Of a stretch of 5,723 bases of DNA, positions 1-5,723 are shown piece after piece. The DNA is from Candidatus Nanohaloarchaea archaeon (GTDB lineage Archaea; Nanohalarchaeota; Nanosalinia; Nanosalinales; JAHENU01), in contig JAHENU010000091.1 in NCBI GenBank assembly GCA_018609855.1, forward strand, positions 1-5,723, given 5' to 3'. The position numbers and the translations under genes are program-made. The notes beneath the pieces were generated by a model. That model had not been told where the DNA came from, made no database searches, and saw nothing but the letters and a program-made list of their open reading frames with translations. Positions within the stretch are counted from its first letter, which is position 1. Each line of letters opens with the position of its first letter.

Positions 1-3000
1 CATTATCGGTTGGTGACCAGCTGACATTGGCGATGCCGCTGCTGTTGGTCAGATTGGTGCTGATGACGGTATCATTAAAGCTAAAGGAGACTGGATATTG
101 TGCAATACTGGTAGAGGAATTACTATCGATCACGCCACATTGTATGGTAATGGAACCTGTCTGATTATACATAGTGAGGTCTGGCGACACAGAATGATTG
201 AATATTGCGCTCCAGCCCCAGACAGTAATGAATCCGTTAGTGCTATCATTGTCATGGAACAATTTGGAACTGTTGGCATAAAATGTCTTCTCACCACGAT
301 CGTAGGTAGCAGGAATAGTCCAATTGACTAATTCAGAACTATTGCCTTGCGCCAAAAAGTGCTCTGTGGCGTTGAAATATCGCATCGTCGCGTTAACACC
401 GTCATTATTTTCATCAACAACTGTGGTATTAAACTGTACCGTTTCTGTTTTATGGAAAACAGTGCCATTGGCTGGTTGTACAATAGAGTTATCCAAACGA
501 CCGCGTACTTCAACCCGCGCCGAGCTCGTATCTGACGGATCGCGTTCAGGATGCGTGGCGTTGTAGTAGACAGTGTAATTACCGGGCGCTATTGTGTCAC
601 TGCTATTATAGGTCACATTACACCAGCCAGAGCTATTGGTGTTACAGCTGGCGATCGACGCATTGGACTGGTTAAATAATGTCACGGTTGCATTTTCCTG
701 TTCGCCTAATAGTGAACGCAATACCCGGAAGCGGAAGAGCGCACTATGGGGGCTATATATGTCATTGCGGTAAAAGGTCTGGTTCGTTATAATCGTTTCA
801 TTTACATTTAGAATGTCTTGGAGTTCAATGCTGCTATTCTGTTCTTGCACAGATACATTATAGTGCAGACTCGCATTATCGGTATGGTTGGCAACAATGG
901 CGTACGTACCGGCACTTTCACCGGTGGTATTCCATCCAATCTCTGCCTGTCCTGTGGCATTGGTTACATTACTTTTTATCAATGAGTCGTTCTTGTAAAA
1001 GGCAACCGGATAATCAGCTATGCTATTTGAATTGTTAGCATCAACGACCCTGGCTGTCAGTGTCACTTGTTCACCCACTAATGCATTGTCTGGCACTGAG
1101 AGCGAACTGAGATTACTCCAGCCAAAGACCTGCACTGATACAGTATTCTGAGAACTATTATAGAAATCACCGGTCGCATTGGCAGTAATAGTTCTATTTC
1201 CTAATGTCTGCTTTTTGCTCACTGTCCAGATAGCATCGGTGCCGGTAGCAATAGTGCCAGTCGCGTTGGTCCAGGTGACAGTAAATGGATCGGCTGGTGG
1301 TGTGCTTGTATTGTCAGAGACAGTTGCATTGACTGACACATTTGCTGTTCTATGCACAATGCTGTTGGCGGCTGGCCCATCGATACTGATATTCAAATCA
1401 TCACGCAATGTCGTCGTCGCTGTTTCTCCTTGCACTTGTGCGTCATAATAGAGCGAGCTTTCATTCCCGGTGGTGACATTGAGCGCATAACTTCCTAAGG
1501 CAAAGGAACTGTTCGTATTCCATACTGCACTGCAGCTCCCGTTGCTATTTGTACTAGCACTGCCAATACCGGTATCATTTGCATAGAAACTGCACCCATA
1601 ATTGCTTACCGGAGAGCCATTCATATGGTCACGCACCGTTGCATTGACACTGATGTTGTTAGGCCGACTCACGGTATCTGGCACTGCCGTGGTATTCAAT
1701 GACACATTGGTTTTGCCCCAAATCTCAATAGCAGAAGTATTGTGGCCGGCATTGTAGAAGCTTTGGTTGGCAGTCACCGCTACTTCAAACACACCCAAGC
1801 TGTGGTTATTATCTACGGAATAGCTGCTGTTCTGCTGTGTAGCAATCTCAGACCCATTCAATGTCCAGTTAAAGGCAGCACCAGAATCACTGCAATCATA
1901 GGCAATGGTGCTATTCAATACAACGCTCTGGTTCTTGTAGAATTTACGATTGCCAATACCGGTGCCATACGGTGAATCGATGCTGACATTGATATTGCCA
2001 AAGACCGTTGTCGATACATTGCCTTGTTCTGCATTCTGATAGCTGGAGCCATTGGTGAGATTCGCTTTCCAATCCATTGTGCCGACGGGCACACTGCAAG
2101 TAGGGTTCCAGCTGAGAGTCGCTACCCCAGACGTATTTGTCGTAGCAGCACCAATATCCTGCCACCCGCCGCTATAATTTAAATAATAGTTAACGGTCGC
2201 GTCACTCGCTCCTGTGTTGGCGTCAGTATCATTTACAAAGACAGACAGATTGGTTATACTATTCTGCTGTGCATCGGAGCGATTAACTTGGCTGGTATTG
2301 CCCTCTGTGTGGGCTATGGTCGTATTATCCTTCTCCACCGTCACTGTCACCGGCGAGGAATTGAAGCTATTGATCTGCTGACCATTTACATCTAAGTCGG
2401 TAATATTGAAAAAGAACGTTCTCTCCCCGACATCACTACCATTAAATGGACTAACAGAATCGAAAGTGATGGTGCCGTTACTAGCAATCTGTTTTTCGTC
2501 GACCCGCTCGATCGCATGACTGCGGTTGACATACAACGTGGCATTCACCACATCGAAATTCGGATCAGCGATGTCTACGGAAAAGTTCCAGGATTCGCCA
2601 AACCCGCCAGTGCGGTTACCGGAATCAGAAAAGCTGGAGAAATTGCCGACCACCGGTGGTGAGTTGGTTACTGAGACGTTAAGACTTATTTCTTTCCAAC
2701 AATCATCGCCAGGACTGCATGCCGTCTCTGTCGCATTCGCGAGCAACGTACCAGTTTTACTTTTATTGACGGTTGACTTATAGCGGTTTGGCTTCATTTG
2801 GACAGTAATGTGCTGATAGGAGCAGCCATTCATATCGAATTTGTTCTGCGAATACTGTACCGTGTCGAAAGTAAAGCTGACACACGGATCACCGCTTTCA
2901 CATGATAACGTTACATTGTCAAGTTGGGCATTGCCCGTGCTGTTCACAGTCAAGACCGACCAGTTAGTGTATTTGCCTTGTGGCGCTTCGCCAGATAATT

Positions 3001-5723
3001 CAGCTTCTGTTGTATTCAGTATATGTGTTGCCAACACAGAGACATTTACTTGCGTGTCATTCGTCACGACCGAAGTATTCGGCTGTGTCCACGTGACCGT
3101 CGAATTCACTAAATACGAACCAGGTGGCGTACAGCTATCTGCGGTGACGACGCTAGTGTTCGTGGTGAAGTCTCCTTCAGTAATGTTTGGATACGACAAC
3201 GGGGCCGGGCTTGCCGTCCACTGCCACGAATTATTCTGTCCATTGCCATTGCTGCCAGACGGCAAGTCCCACGTCGCGTTGACAAAACGAGCCGCACCAT
3301 CACCAGTGTTAGTCACATTGATCGCGATCGAAGAACTATTGGTCTGTTGCCGTGTCACCCCATCCAAGCTTACCGCATCGTTGGTCGCATTATTCTCAAC
3401 GGAGAGGGAAGTGGTAGCAATGGCGGTGAAATTGAACCGGTCACTGGTATTGAGATTGGCAGCACTATCATTCACGTAAAAGGTCACATTATGTGTGCCG
3501 GCCAGCACTGGAGTATAAGAGGCATTAAAGGTGCCATTCTCCTCTGTCCCACTCACCTTATCCATAAAGCGAACAGCCTGTGACCCATTTGGCAGGCTAA
3601 TGTTTGCCCAAACATCACCGAGATCAGCGTTATCCGAGGCATTGACCTGCATAAATTGCGAATCAAAATGCATGTCCACTTGTGACTCATTCAGGAAAAC
3701 ACTATCAATTCGTGGATTAACGGCGTCAGTTACGTTCAACTCTACGGTAGTATTTCTGCCGGTTGGCAATGCAGACGCATTACTGACTGACACATTAGCG
3801 ACATACACATTAGCTGATTGTGAGGCACTGATATTCCAGGCCACCGTCACATTCTGGGAGGTTTGGTTGGTGATCACAACACTGTTGTTAGCAGACACAA
3901 GGCTCGATCCGTTGCCGAATGTCTCCAATGAAAAGTTGACAGGTACATTACCAGTGTTATTGATCGTCAGGTTAAATAAATCGCCAGCACTGTCTTGGGA
4001 TTTGGTGAAGGATGCGTTTGAAGGTTCGCGGGTCCATGATCGATTCTTTGGTACTTCAATCGCCAATGTCACATTGTCATAGCACCTTTCTGTTGACTGA
4101 CAGGCATTATTTGTCCCATTTGCTGCCAAAACACCGGTGTAATTGCCTGGTGCATAGCCGCGTGGCACAGCAATGTCTATGGCAGTGCTATTGCTCTGCG
4201 TTGCCTGAATATCTAATGCAGCGGTCGTTATGCTTATGGTAAAGTCAGTACATACGGTGCCACTGTCACAGGAAACGTTCACATCGGTCATGTTGGCATT
4301 CCCGGTGTTGTTCACCACCGCTGTCATAGTATCGGATTGGTCATGCTGAATAGTGAGGTTACTATACCCAGTCACATTCACGATTGGATTACTTGCCACC
4401 GTCACCTCTGTTGCATTCACCACCTGCCCATCAGCTTTCGAACCATTCGGCTGCTCCCACGCTACACTCGTATTCACGGAATACGTCCCCGGTTCCTCCC
4501 CCGCCGGAATTGTCACAGTAAATACAGCAGAACAGGTCGACGGCGCCAAATCAGTGGTATTAATCGTCCCACAGCTCTTGTTAGCGGTGATCGACCACCC
4601 GGCAGGCACATGCACATTCGAAATATTCGCCTGATACATCCGCCCGTCTCCGGTATTATTCGCCTCAGCACTGATATTGAAACTCGCCCCACTGTCCTGA
4701 TCGATAGCCGAAAAGCTCACCGACTGATTCACCGACAAATCCCCTTGTGTCGTCTCATTCTCCAAATAGAACGACCTGACGGTTGTATTCTGATTCCCGG
4801 CATAAGTACCCGGATCGCTTTGCGTCTGGGAACTGTTTACCTTCACGTCATACCAGCCGAGTGTACTACCGCCTGACTCCCACTCGCATTTGTAGGAACT
4901 ACCAGTGTCTATGGTGGAAGAACAGCTATTGAGTGAGTCTGTTGCATTGTGAATCGCATAGAAATTGATATCTTCTGTTTCATCTGGAATATGCACATCG
5001 TTTGCCTTTCCTTTGGCAGTGCTTTCCAGAGCAATGGTCTCAGTCACAAACCGATAATTGCTAATGCTAAAGAGCTCATGCGTTAATTGCCCGCGGTAAT
5101 AATACGAATCAACTCGTGCGCTCATATTTGTATCCTGATAGCTGGCATTGTCGGCCACGCCTGCCTGCCAGTTGTGGTTCTTGGTAATCTCATAATCCGT
5201 GTTTGCCGGAATAGTCGTGGTAAAGCTCGCCACCCCAGAACTATTGGTCGTGTTATACCCAAATATCTCTAAGGAACTGCCGTCTTTGGTAAGCCAGAAG
5301 GTAACATTAATACCGCTCACGGCTACATTGCGATCAATATCGGTCACATTCGCCCTAAACGTGCCTGTGTGCGTGCCATTCCGAACAATATGGCTGGGCT
5401 CGGCGCGGAACCCAAGAGACAGATCATCTTTTTGTGGCGTATCACTCAGAAGGGTAGAGGTATGCGTGCCACCGGCACGATCGGTCACATTCATCTTAAA
5501 TTCGATCTCTGTCCCTGCATCAGACTGGGTAAACGCTGGGTCCTGTACAAAGGTGGTGCGGTTCTGACTATCACACGGACAGCTGACATTGGTGGAATTC
5601 ACCAACGTCCACCCTGCCGTGTCTGTGCGATTGTACCACACACTCACGTTTAACACATCAGGATTGTCATCCGACACATTTGCCGAAAAGTTCCACTGCT
5701 CGCCCCAGCCGTTATCCTCTTCC
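1..5723 (-). CDS. Giant sequon-rich, Ig-like/NEW3-like repeat surface protein, partial at both ends
   Basis: One reading frame on the complement runs from base 5722 to base 2: 1907 sense codons and no stop. The gene therefore enters and leaves the window, and neither start codon nor ribosome binding site can be chosen. The product is rich in Asn, Ser, Thr, Val and Gly, poor in Lys, and has about 160 N-X-S/T sequons by hand count. I find no hydrophobic run long enough for a membrane segment, and no catalytic motif. It divides into about 18 beta-sandwich-like modules of 90-125 residues, several clearly duplicated (A, C, D, alpha and beta types, annotated separately). Composition and modules fit a secreted or cell-surface archaeal protein, heavily N-glycosylated, acting as a stalk, adhesin or surface-layer component. 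The reading frame is close to certain and surface location is strongly inferred. The precise function and the host lineage (DPANN-like archaeon favoured) are guesses. No neighbouring gene is visible. Confidence 0.93.
2..214 (-). repeat. Module beta6: Big_1-like Ig module, cut by the window edge
   Basis: Residues 1837-1907. After WSAIFNHSVSPDL it shows VIDSNSSTSIAQYPVSFSFND (1864-1884) and the TNSSGIANVSW signature (1892-1902). The frame stays open to base 2, so the protein continues to the left of the window. It is the closest relative of beta4 and follows alpha3 through the same GWS junction that joins alpha2 to beta4. A single cysteine, Cys1862, is visible. Confidence 0.65.
215..499 (-). 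repeat. Module alpha3: Ig-like module, ends in VWGW hinge
   Basis: Residues 1742-1836, 95 residues between hinges, the same length as alpha1. NSIVQPANGTVFHKTETV (1745-1762) leads to FNTTVVDENNDGVNATMRYFN (1764-1784), the usual Ig-like strand B and C region with an acidic turn. A RGEKTFYANSSKLFHDND strand (1809-1826) precedes VWGW (1834-1837). It has no cysteine. It resembles alpha2 most closely. Confidence 0.65.
500..808 (-). repeat. Module beta5: diverged Big_1-like Ig module, ends in VRG
   Basis: Residues 1639-1741. It carries the beta signature as TNSSGWCNVTY (1695-1705) with Cys1693 and Cys1701 as a likely disulfide, then IAPGNYTVYYNATHPE (1711-1726). The first half differs from other beta modules and holds a basic stretch, FRFRVLRSLLGEQ (1663-1675), with three Arg in six residues in an otherwise acidic, Lys/Arg-poor protein. 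It ends VRG (1739-1741) at the place where other modules have V-[FW]-G. Confidence 0.58.
809..1120 (-). repeat. Module beta4: Big_1-like Ig module
   Basis: Residues 1535-1638. LSVPDNALVGEQVTLTARV (1541-1559) is a textbook Ig-like opening. Residues 1561-1597, from DANNS to the TNATGQAEIGW signature, align without gaps to beta6 residues 1866-1902 with 19 of 37 identical by eye, including SIAxYPVxFxxND. It closes with AGTYAIVANHTDNASLHYNVS (1604-1624), the PGTY-like final strand of this fold. No cysteine. Confidence 0.68.
1121..1393 (-). repeat. Module alpha2: Ig-like module, ends in VFGW hinge
   Basis: Residues 1444-1534. NISIDGPAANSIVHRTANV (1444-1462) corresponds to the opening of alpha3 (NSIVQPANGTVFHKTETV, 1745-1762). 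VTWTNATGT (1482-1490) is followed by a TLGNRTITANATGDFYN strand pair (1506-1522), and the module closes with VFG (1532-1534), then Trp1535. It has no cysteine. With beta4 it forms an alpha-beta unit repeated as alpha3-beta6. Confidence 0.65.
1394..1714 (-). repeat. Module beta3: Big_1-like Ig module
   Basis: Residues 1337-1443. It opens TNVSLNTTAVPDTV (1338-1351), then NISVNATVRD (1356-1365), and carries the beta signature as TNSNGSCSAVW (1391-1401). Cys1377 and Cys1397 could form a disulfide bridging two strands; the second lies in the Ala position of the signature, which is also a Cys in beta5. There is no V-[FW]-G hinge at its end; it passes through TTLRDDL directly into alpha2. Confidence 0.62.
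1715..1996 (-). repeat. Module alpha1: Ig-like module, ends in IWG hinge
   Basis: Residues 1243-1336, 94 residues between hinges. It opens INVSIDSPYGTG (1244-1255), has KNQSVVLNSTI (1263-1273), and closes with a TANQSFYNAGHNTS strand (1317-1330) before IWG (1334-1336). Alpha2 repeats this plan with NISIDGP at the start and TANATGDFYNSSQ near the end. The PxxGxxxxxxxxVxxNxTV opening resembles Ig-like domains of archaeal and bacterial surface proteins. One unpaired cysteine, Cys1277. Confidence 0.62.
1997..2332 (-). repeat. Module beta2: Big_1-like Ig module, ends in VFG hinge
   Basis: Residues 1131-1242. It has a VFVNDTDANTGASDATVNYYLN strand region (1161-1182), the TNTSGVATLSW signature (1195-1205) and WKANLTNGSSYQ (1218-1229). 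It closes with VFG (1240-1242). The signature and the W-x-A...SYQ element both match beta1, and both copies directly follow an A module. This is the junction between the A-D part of the protein and the alpha/beta chain. Confidence 0.68.
2333..2668 (-). repeat. Module A2: GxGExWNFS Ig-like module (second copy)
   Basis: Residues 1019-1130. An NSPPVVGNFSSFSDSGN linker and first strand lead to GFGESWNFSVD (1040-1050), DPNFDVVNATLYVNRS (1053-1068), SDVG (1096-1099) and FNITDLD (1105-1111). The NxPPxV opening and acidic D-x-N-x-D turn are common in cadherin- or PKD-like archaeal surface modules. It corresponds to A1 at the N-terminal edge, about 1030 residues earlier. Confidence 0.7.
2669..3031 (-). 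repeat. Module D2: NEW3-like module with two CX5C pairs (second copy)
   Basis: Residues 898-1018. STGNAQLDNVTLSC (928-941) aligns without gaps to D1 residues 472-485. Cys941/Cys947 match D1 Cys485/Cys491 at an offset of 456. A second pair, Cys1002/Cys1008, matches D1 Cys541/Cys547 at 461. Cys967 is extra and unpaired. The PGNYTG turn of D1 is not kept; this part is instead relatively Lys-rich (K977, K982, K987, K989), unusual in this protein. D2 runs into the NSPPVV linker (1020-1025) of module A2. Confidence 0.72.
3032..3412 (-). repeat. Module C2: NEW3/CARDB-like module (second copy)
   Basis: Residues 771-897. It repeats C1 landmarks: TNTGDG (804-809), PGSY (867-870) and VNSTVTWTQPN (872-882), the last with 7 of 11 residues identical to C1 and an offset of exactly 456 residues. 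The middle differs: a Gly/Asn/Trp-rich stretch (821-836, with SGSNGNGQNN and SWQWT) replaces the C1 sequence, and only one cysteine (864) remains of two. The N-T-G motif is offset by 449 residues, so C2 carries about seven extra residues between the two landmarks. Confidence 0.7.
3413..3724 (-). other. Module F: Ig-like module, single copy
   Basis: Residues 667-770. It begins VNPRIDSVFLNES (668-680), a typical linker-plus-first-strand of archaeal Ig-like repeats. It continues with VNASDNADLGDVWANISLPNG (693-713) and ends YTPVLAGTHNVTFYVNDSAAN (736-756), a common closing strand pair where an AGT turn precedes VxFYVxDxAxN. This resembles Ig-like repeats that close on a TFYVxDxAGN pattern. No second copy is seen here. 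Cysteine-free. Confidence 0.55.
3725..4045 (-). repeat. Module E: NEW3-like module, single copy
   Basis: Residues 560-666. After a WTREPSNAS lead-in (563-571) it has LTINNTGNVPVNFSL (585-599), the same N-N-T-G-N motif as D1, spaced 117 residues from it. The rest is dense in sequons (596, 604, 612, 619, 624, 630, 643, 648, 657, 663). There is no cysteine. It looks like a diverged relative of C and D placed between the two C-D cassettes. Confidence 0.6.
4046..4390 (-). repeat. Module D1: NEW3-like module with two CX5C pairs (first copy)
   Basis: Residues 445-559. The N-terminal half has NNTGNANMTDVNVSC (471-485) with Cys485/Cys491. The C-terminal half has the NEW3-type turn YAPGNYTGVLAANG (523-536), then Cys541/Cys547. 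Both cysteine pairs are CX5C and probably form local disulfides on a beta hairpin, as expected for an exported protein. D2 preserves both pairs. D1 directly follows C1, and the C-D pair is duplicated as a unit. Confidence 0.72.
4391..4756 (-). repeat. Module C1: NEW3/CARDB-like module (first copy)
   Basis: Residues 323-444. It contains NNTGDG (355-360), a PAGW turn (373-376), Cys384 and Cys397, an IPAGEEPGTY turn (405-414), and VNTSVAWEQPN (416-426). The N-T-G and PGxY elements are typical of NEW3/CARDB-type all-beta domains in archaeal secreted proteins. Module C2 repeats TNTGDG, PGSY and VNSTVTWTQPN in the same order. The coding DNA here is unusually rich in G-ending codons (GTG, TCG, GCG, GGG) compared with the downstream two thirds of the gene. 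Confidence 0.7.
4757..5104 (-). other. Module X: unrecognised domain with a possible C-x11-C disulfide
   Basis: Residues 207-322. It starts with an aromatic cluster SYYYRGQL (206-213) and holds Cys267 and Cys279 next to Trp281 and Trp290, in a pattern like the cysteine-tryptophan core of a small beta sandwich. Its first half (residues 220-250, including STAKGKANDVHIPDE) has few sequons and more charged residues than the rest of the protein. I find no second copy in the window and do not recognise a family. The domain boundaries are approximate. Confidence 0.45.
5105..5428 (-). repeat. Module beta1: Big_1-like Ig module
   Basis: Residues 99-206. It carries the TNSSGVASFT signature (159-168), which recurs in all beta modules and resembles the T-[DN]-x-x-G-x-A turn of bacterial Ig-like (Big_1/invasin-type) domains. 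It ends with WQAGVADNASYQ (185-196), matched in beta2 by WKANLTNGSSYQ (1218-1229). That match, about 1033 residues away, links it to module A1 as a duplicated A-beta pair. It bears several sequons. Assignment to a named Pfam family is by motif only. Confidence 0.65.
5429..5722 (-). repeat. Module A1: GxGExWNFS Ig-like module (first copy, N-terminally cut)
   Basis: Residues 1-98. It opens with GWGEQWNFS (residues 5-13), followed by an acidic D-D-N-P-D turn and an SVWYNRT strand. A later stretch has SDxG (67-70) leading to a KMNVTD strand (76-81). The same landmarks occur in the same order in module A2 (residues 1041-1109): GFGESWNFS, DPNFD, LYVNRS, SDVG, FNITD. A CPC motif (48-50) is unique to this copy. 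The D-rich turns may bind calcium, but this is only inference from the cadherin-like look. The start of the module lies beyond the window edge. Confidence 0.7.

Noticed and set aside
328..513. A 61-codon open stretch on the minus strand in another frame (and a similar one at 1944-2165)
   Set aside because: Both overlap the main minus-strand frame, which carries duplicated protein motifs there, so they are out-of-frame shadows.
2841..3479. A 212-codon open stretch on the + strand, starting with ATG
   Set aside because: It lies wholly antisense to the giant minus-strand frame, its translation has no recognisable domain, and modules C2 and D2 read cleanly through it on the other strand. Long antisense frames are expected opposite this biased codon composition.
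3531..4876. Several + strand open stretches of 76-183 codons (for example starting at 3531, 4012, 4337 and 4353)
   Set aside because: They overlap one another in different frames, lack ribosome binding sites I can support, and are antisense to modules C1, D1, E and F. Their composition is that of a complement of Asn/Thr/Val-rich coding sequence.
5105..5722. Calcium-binding cadherin domain in module A1 or A2
   Set aside because: The acidic D-x-N-x-D turns are suggestive, but the full set of cadherin calcium ligands (for example DxNDxxP together with an LDRE-type motif) is not present.
1..5723. CRISPR array or tandem DNA repeats
   Set aside because: Repeated words such as GTCACATT and CTGATAGCTGG are irregularly spaced and are explained by repeated protein motifs in one reading frame. 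There are no direct repeats with uniform spacers.
1..5723. Promoter, terminator or intergenic region
   Set aside because: The entire window is coding in one frame, so AT-rich or hairpin-like words found here have no gene boundary next to them.
1..5723. Eukaryotic or viral origin for the sequon-rich glycoprotein
   Set aside because: There are no introns over 5.7 kb, and the NEW3/CARDB-like and Big_1-like module mix is a prokaryotic, chiefly archaeal, pattern. This cannot be excluded without a database search.

Overview
The whole 5.7 kb window lies inside one enormous protein-coding gene on the minus strand. Reading the complement from base 5722 down to base 2 gives 1907 consecutive sense codons with no stop. 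Neither the start nor the end of the gene is present, so the full protein is longer than 1907 residues. Residue numbers in this annotation count from 1 at bases 5722-5720. I see no intergenic DNA, promoter, terminator, RNA gene, mobile element or CRISPR array.

The protein is a giant, all-beta-looking, multi-domain surface or secreted protein. It is very rich in Asn, Ser and Thr, poor in Lys (about 35 by hand count), and nearly saturated with N-X-S/T sequons: about 160 by hand count, one every 12 residues, using roughly 70% of all Asn. Cysteines are few (23) and mostly in close pairs. This composition, with NEW3/CARDB-like and bacterial-Ig-like repeats, is typical of extracellular proteins of N-glycosylating archaea. 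My best guess is a DPANN-type archaeon (Woesearchaeota, Pacearchaeota or Aenigmarchaeota-like) of moderate GC. The lineage is inference; a methanogen or other archaeon is possible.

Layout, from the N-terminal side (right end of the window) to the C-terminal side (left end): A1-beta1-X-C1-D1-E-F-C2-D2-A2-beta2-alpha1-beta3-alpha2-beta4-beta5-alpha3-beta6 (cut by the window edge). Each module is about 90-125 residues. Two large internal duplications are visible. The C-D pair recurs with an exact 456-residue offset over its best-conserved part. The A-beta pair recurs about 1030 residues apart. The C-terminal third is a chain of two Ig-like module types, alpha and beta. All three alpha modules, and also beta2 and beta5, end at a short V/I-[FWR]-G hinge.

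The modules probably form a long, glycan-coated stalk projecting from the cell, for adhesion, cell-cell contact or a surface layer. No catalytic motif, signal peptide or membrane anchor falls within the window, so the specific role is not determined.
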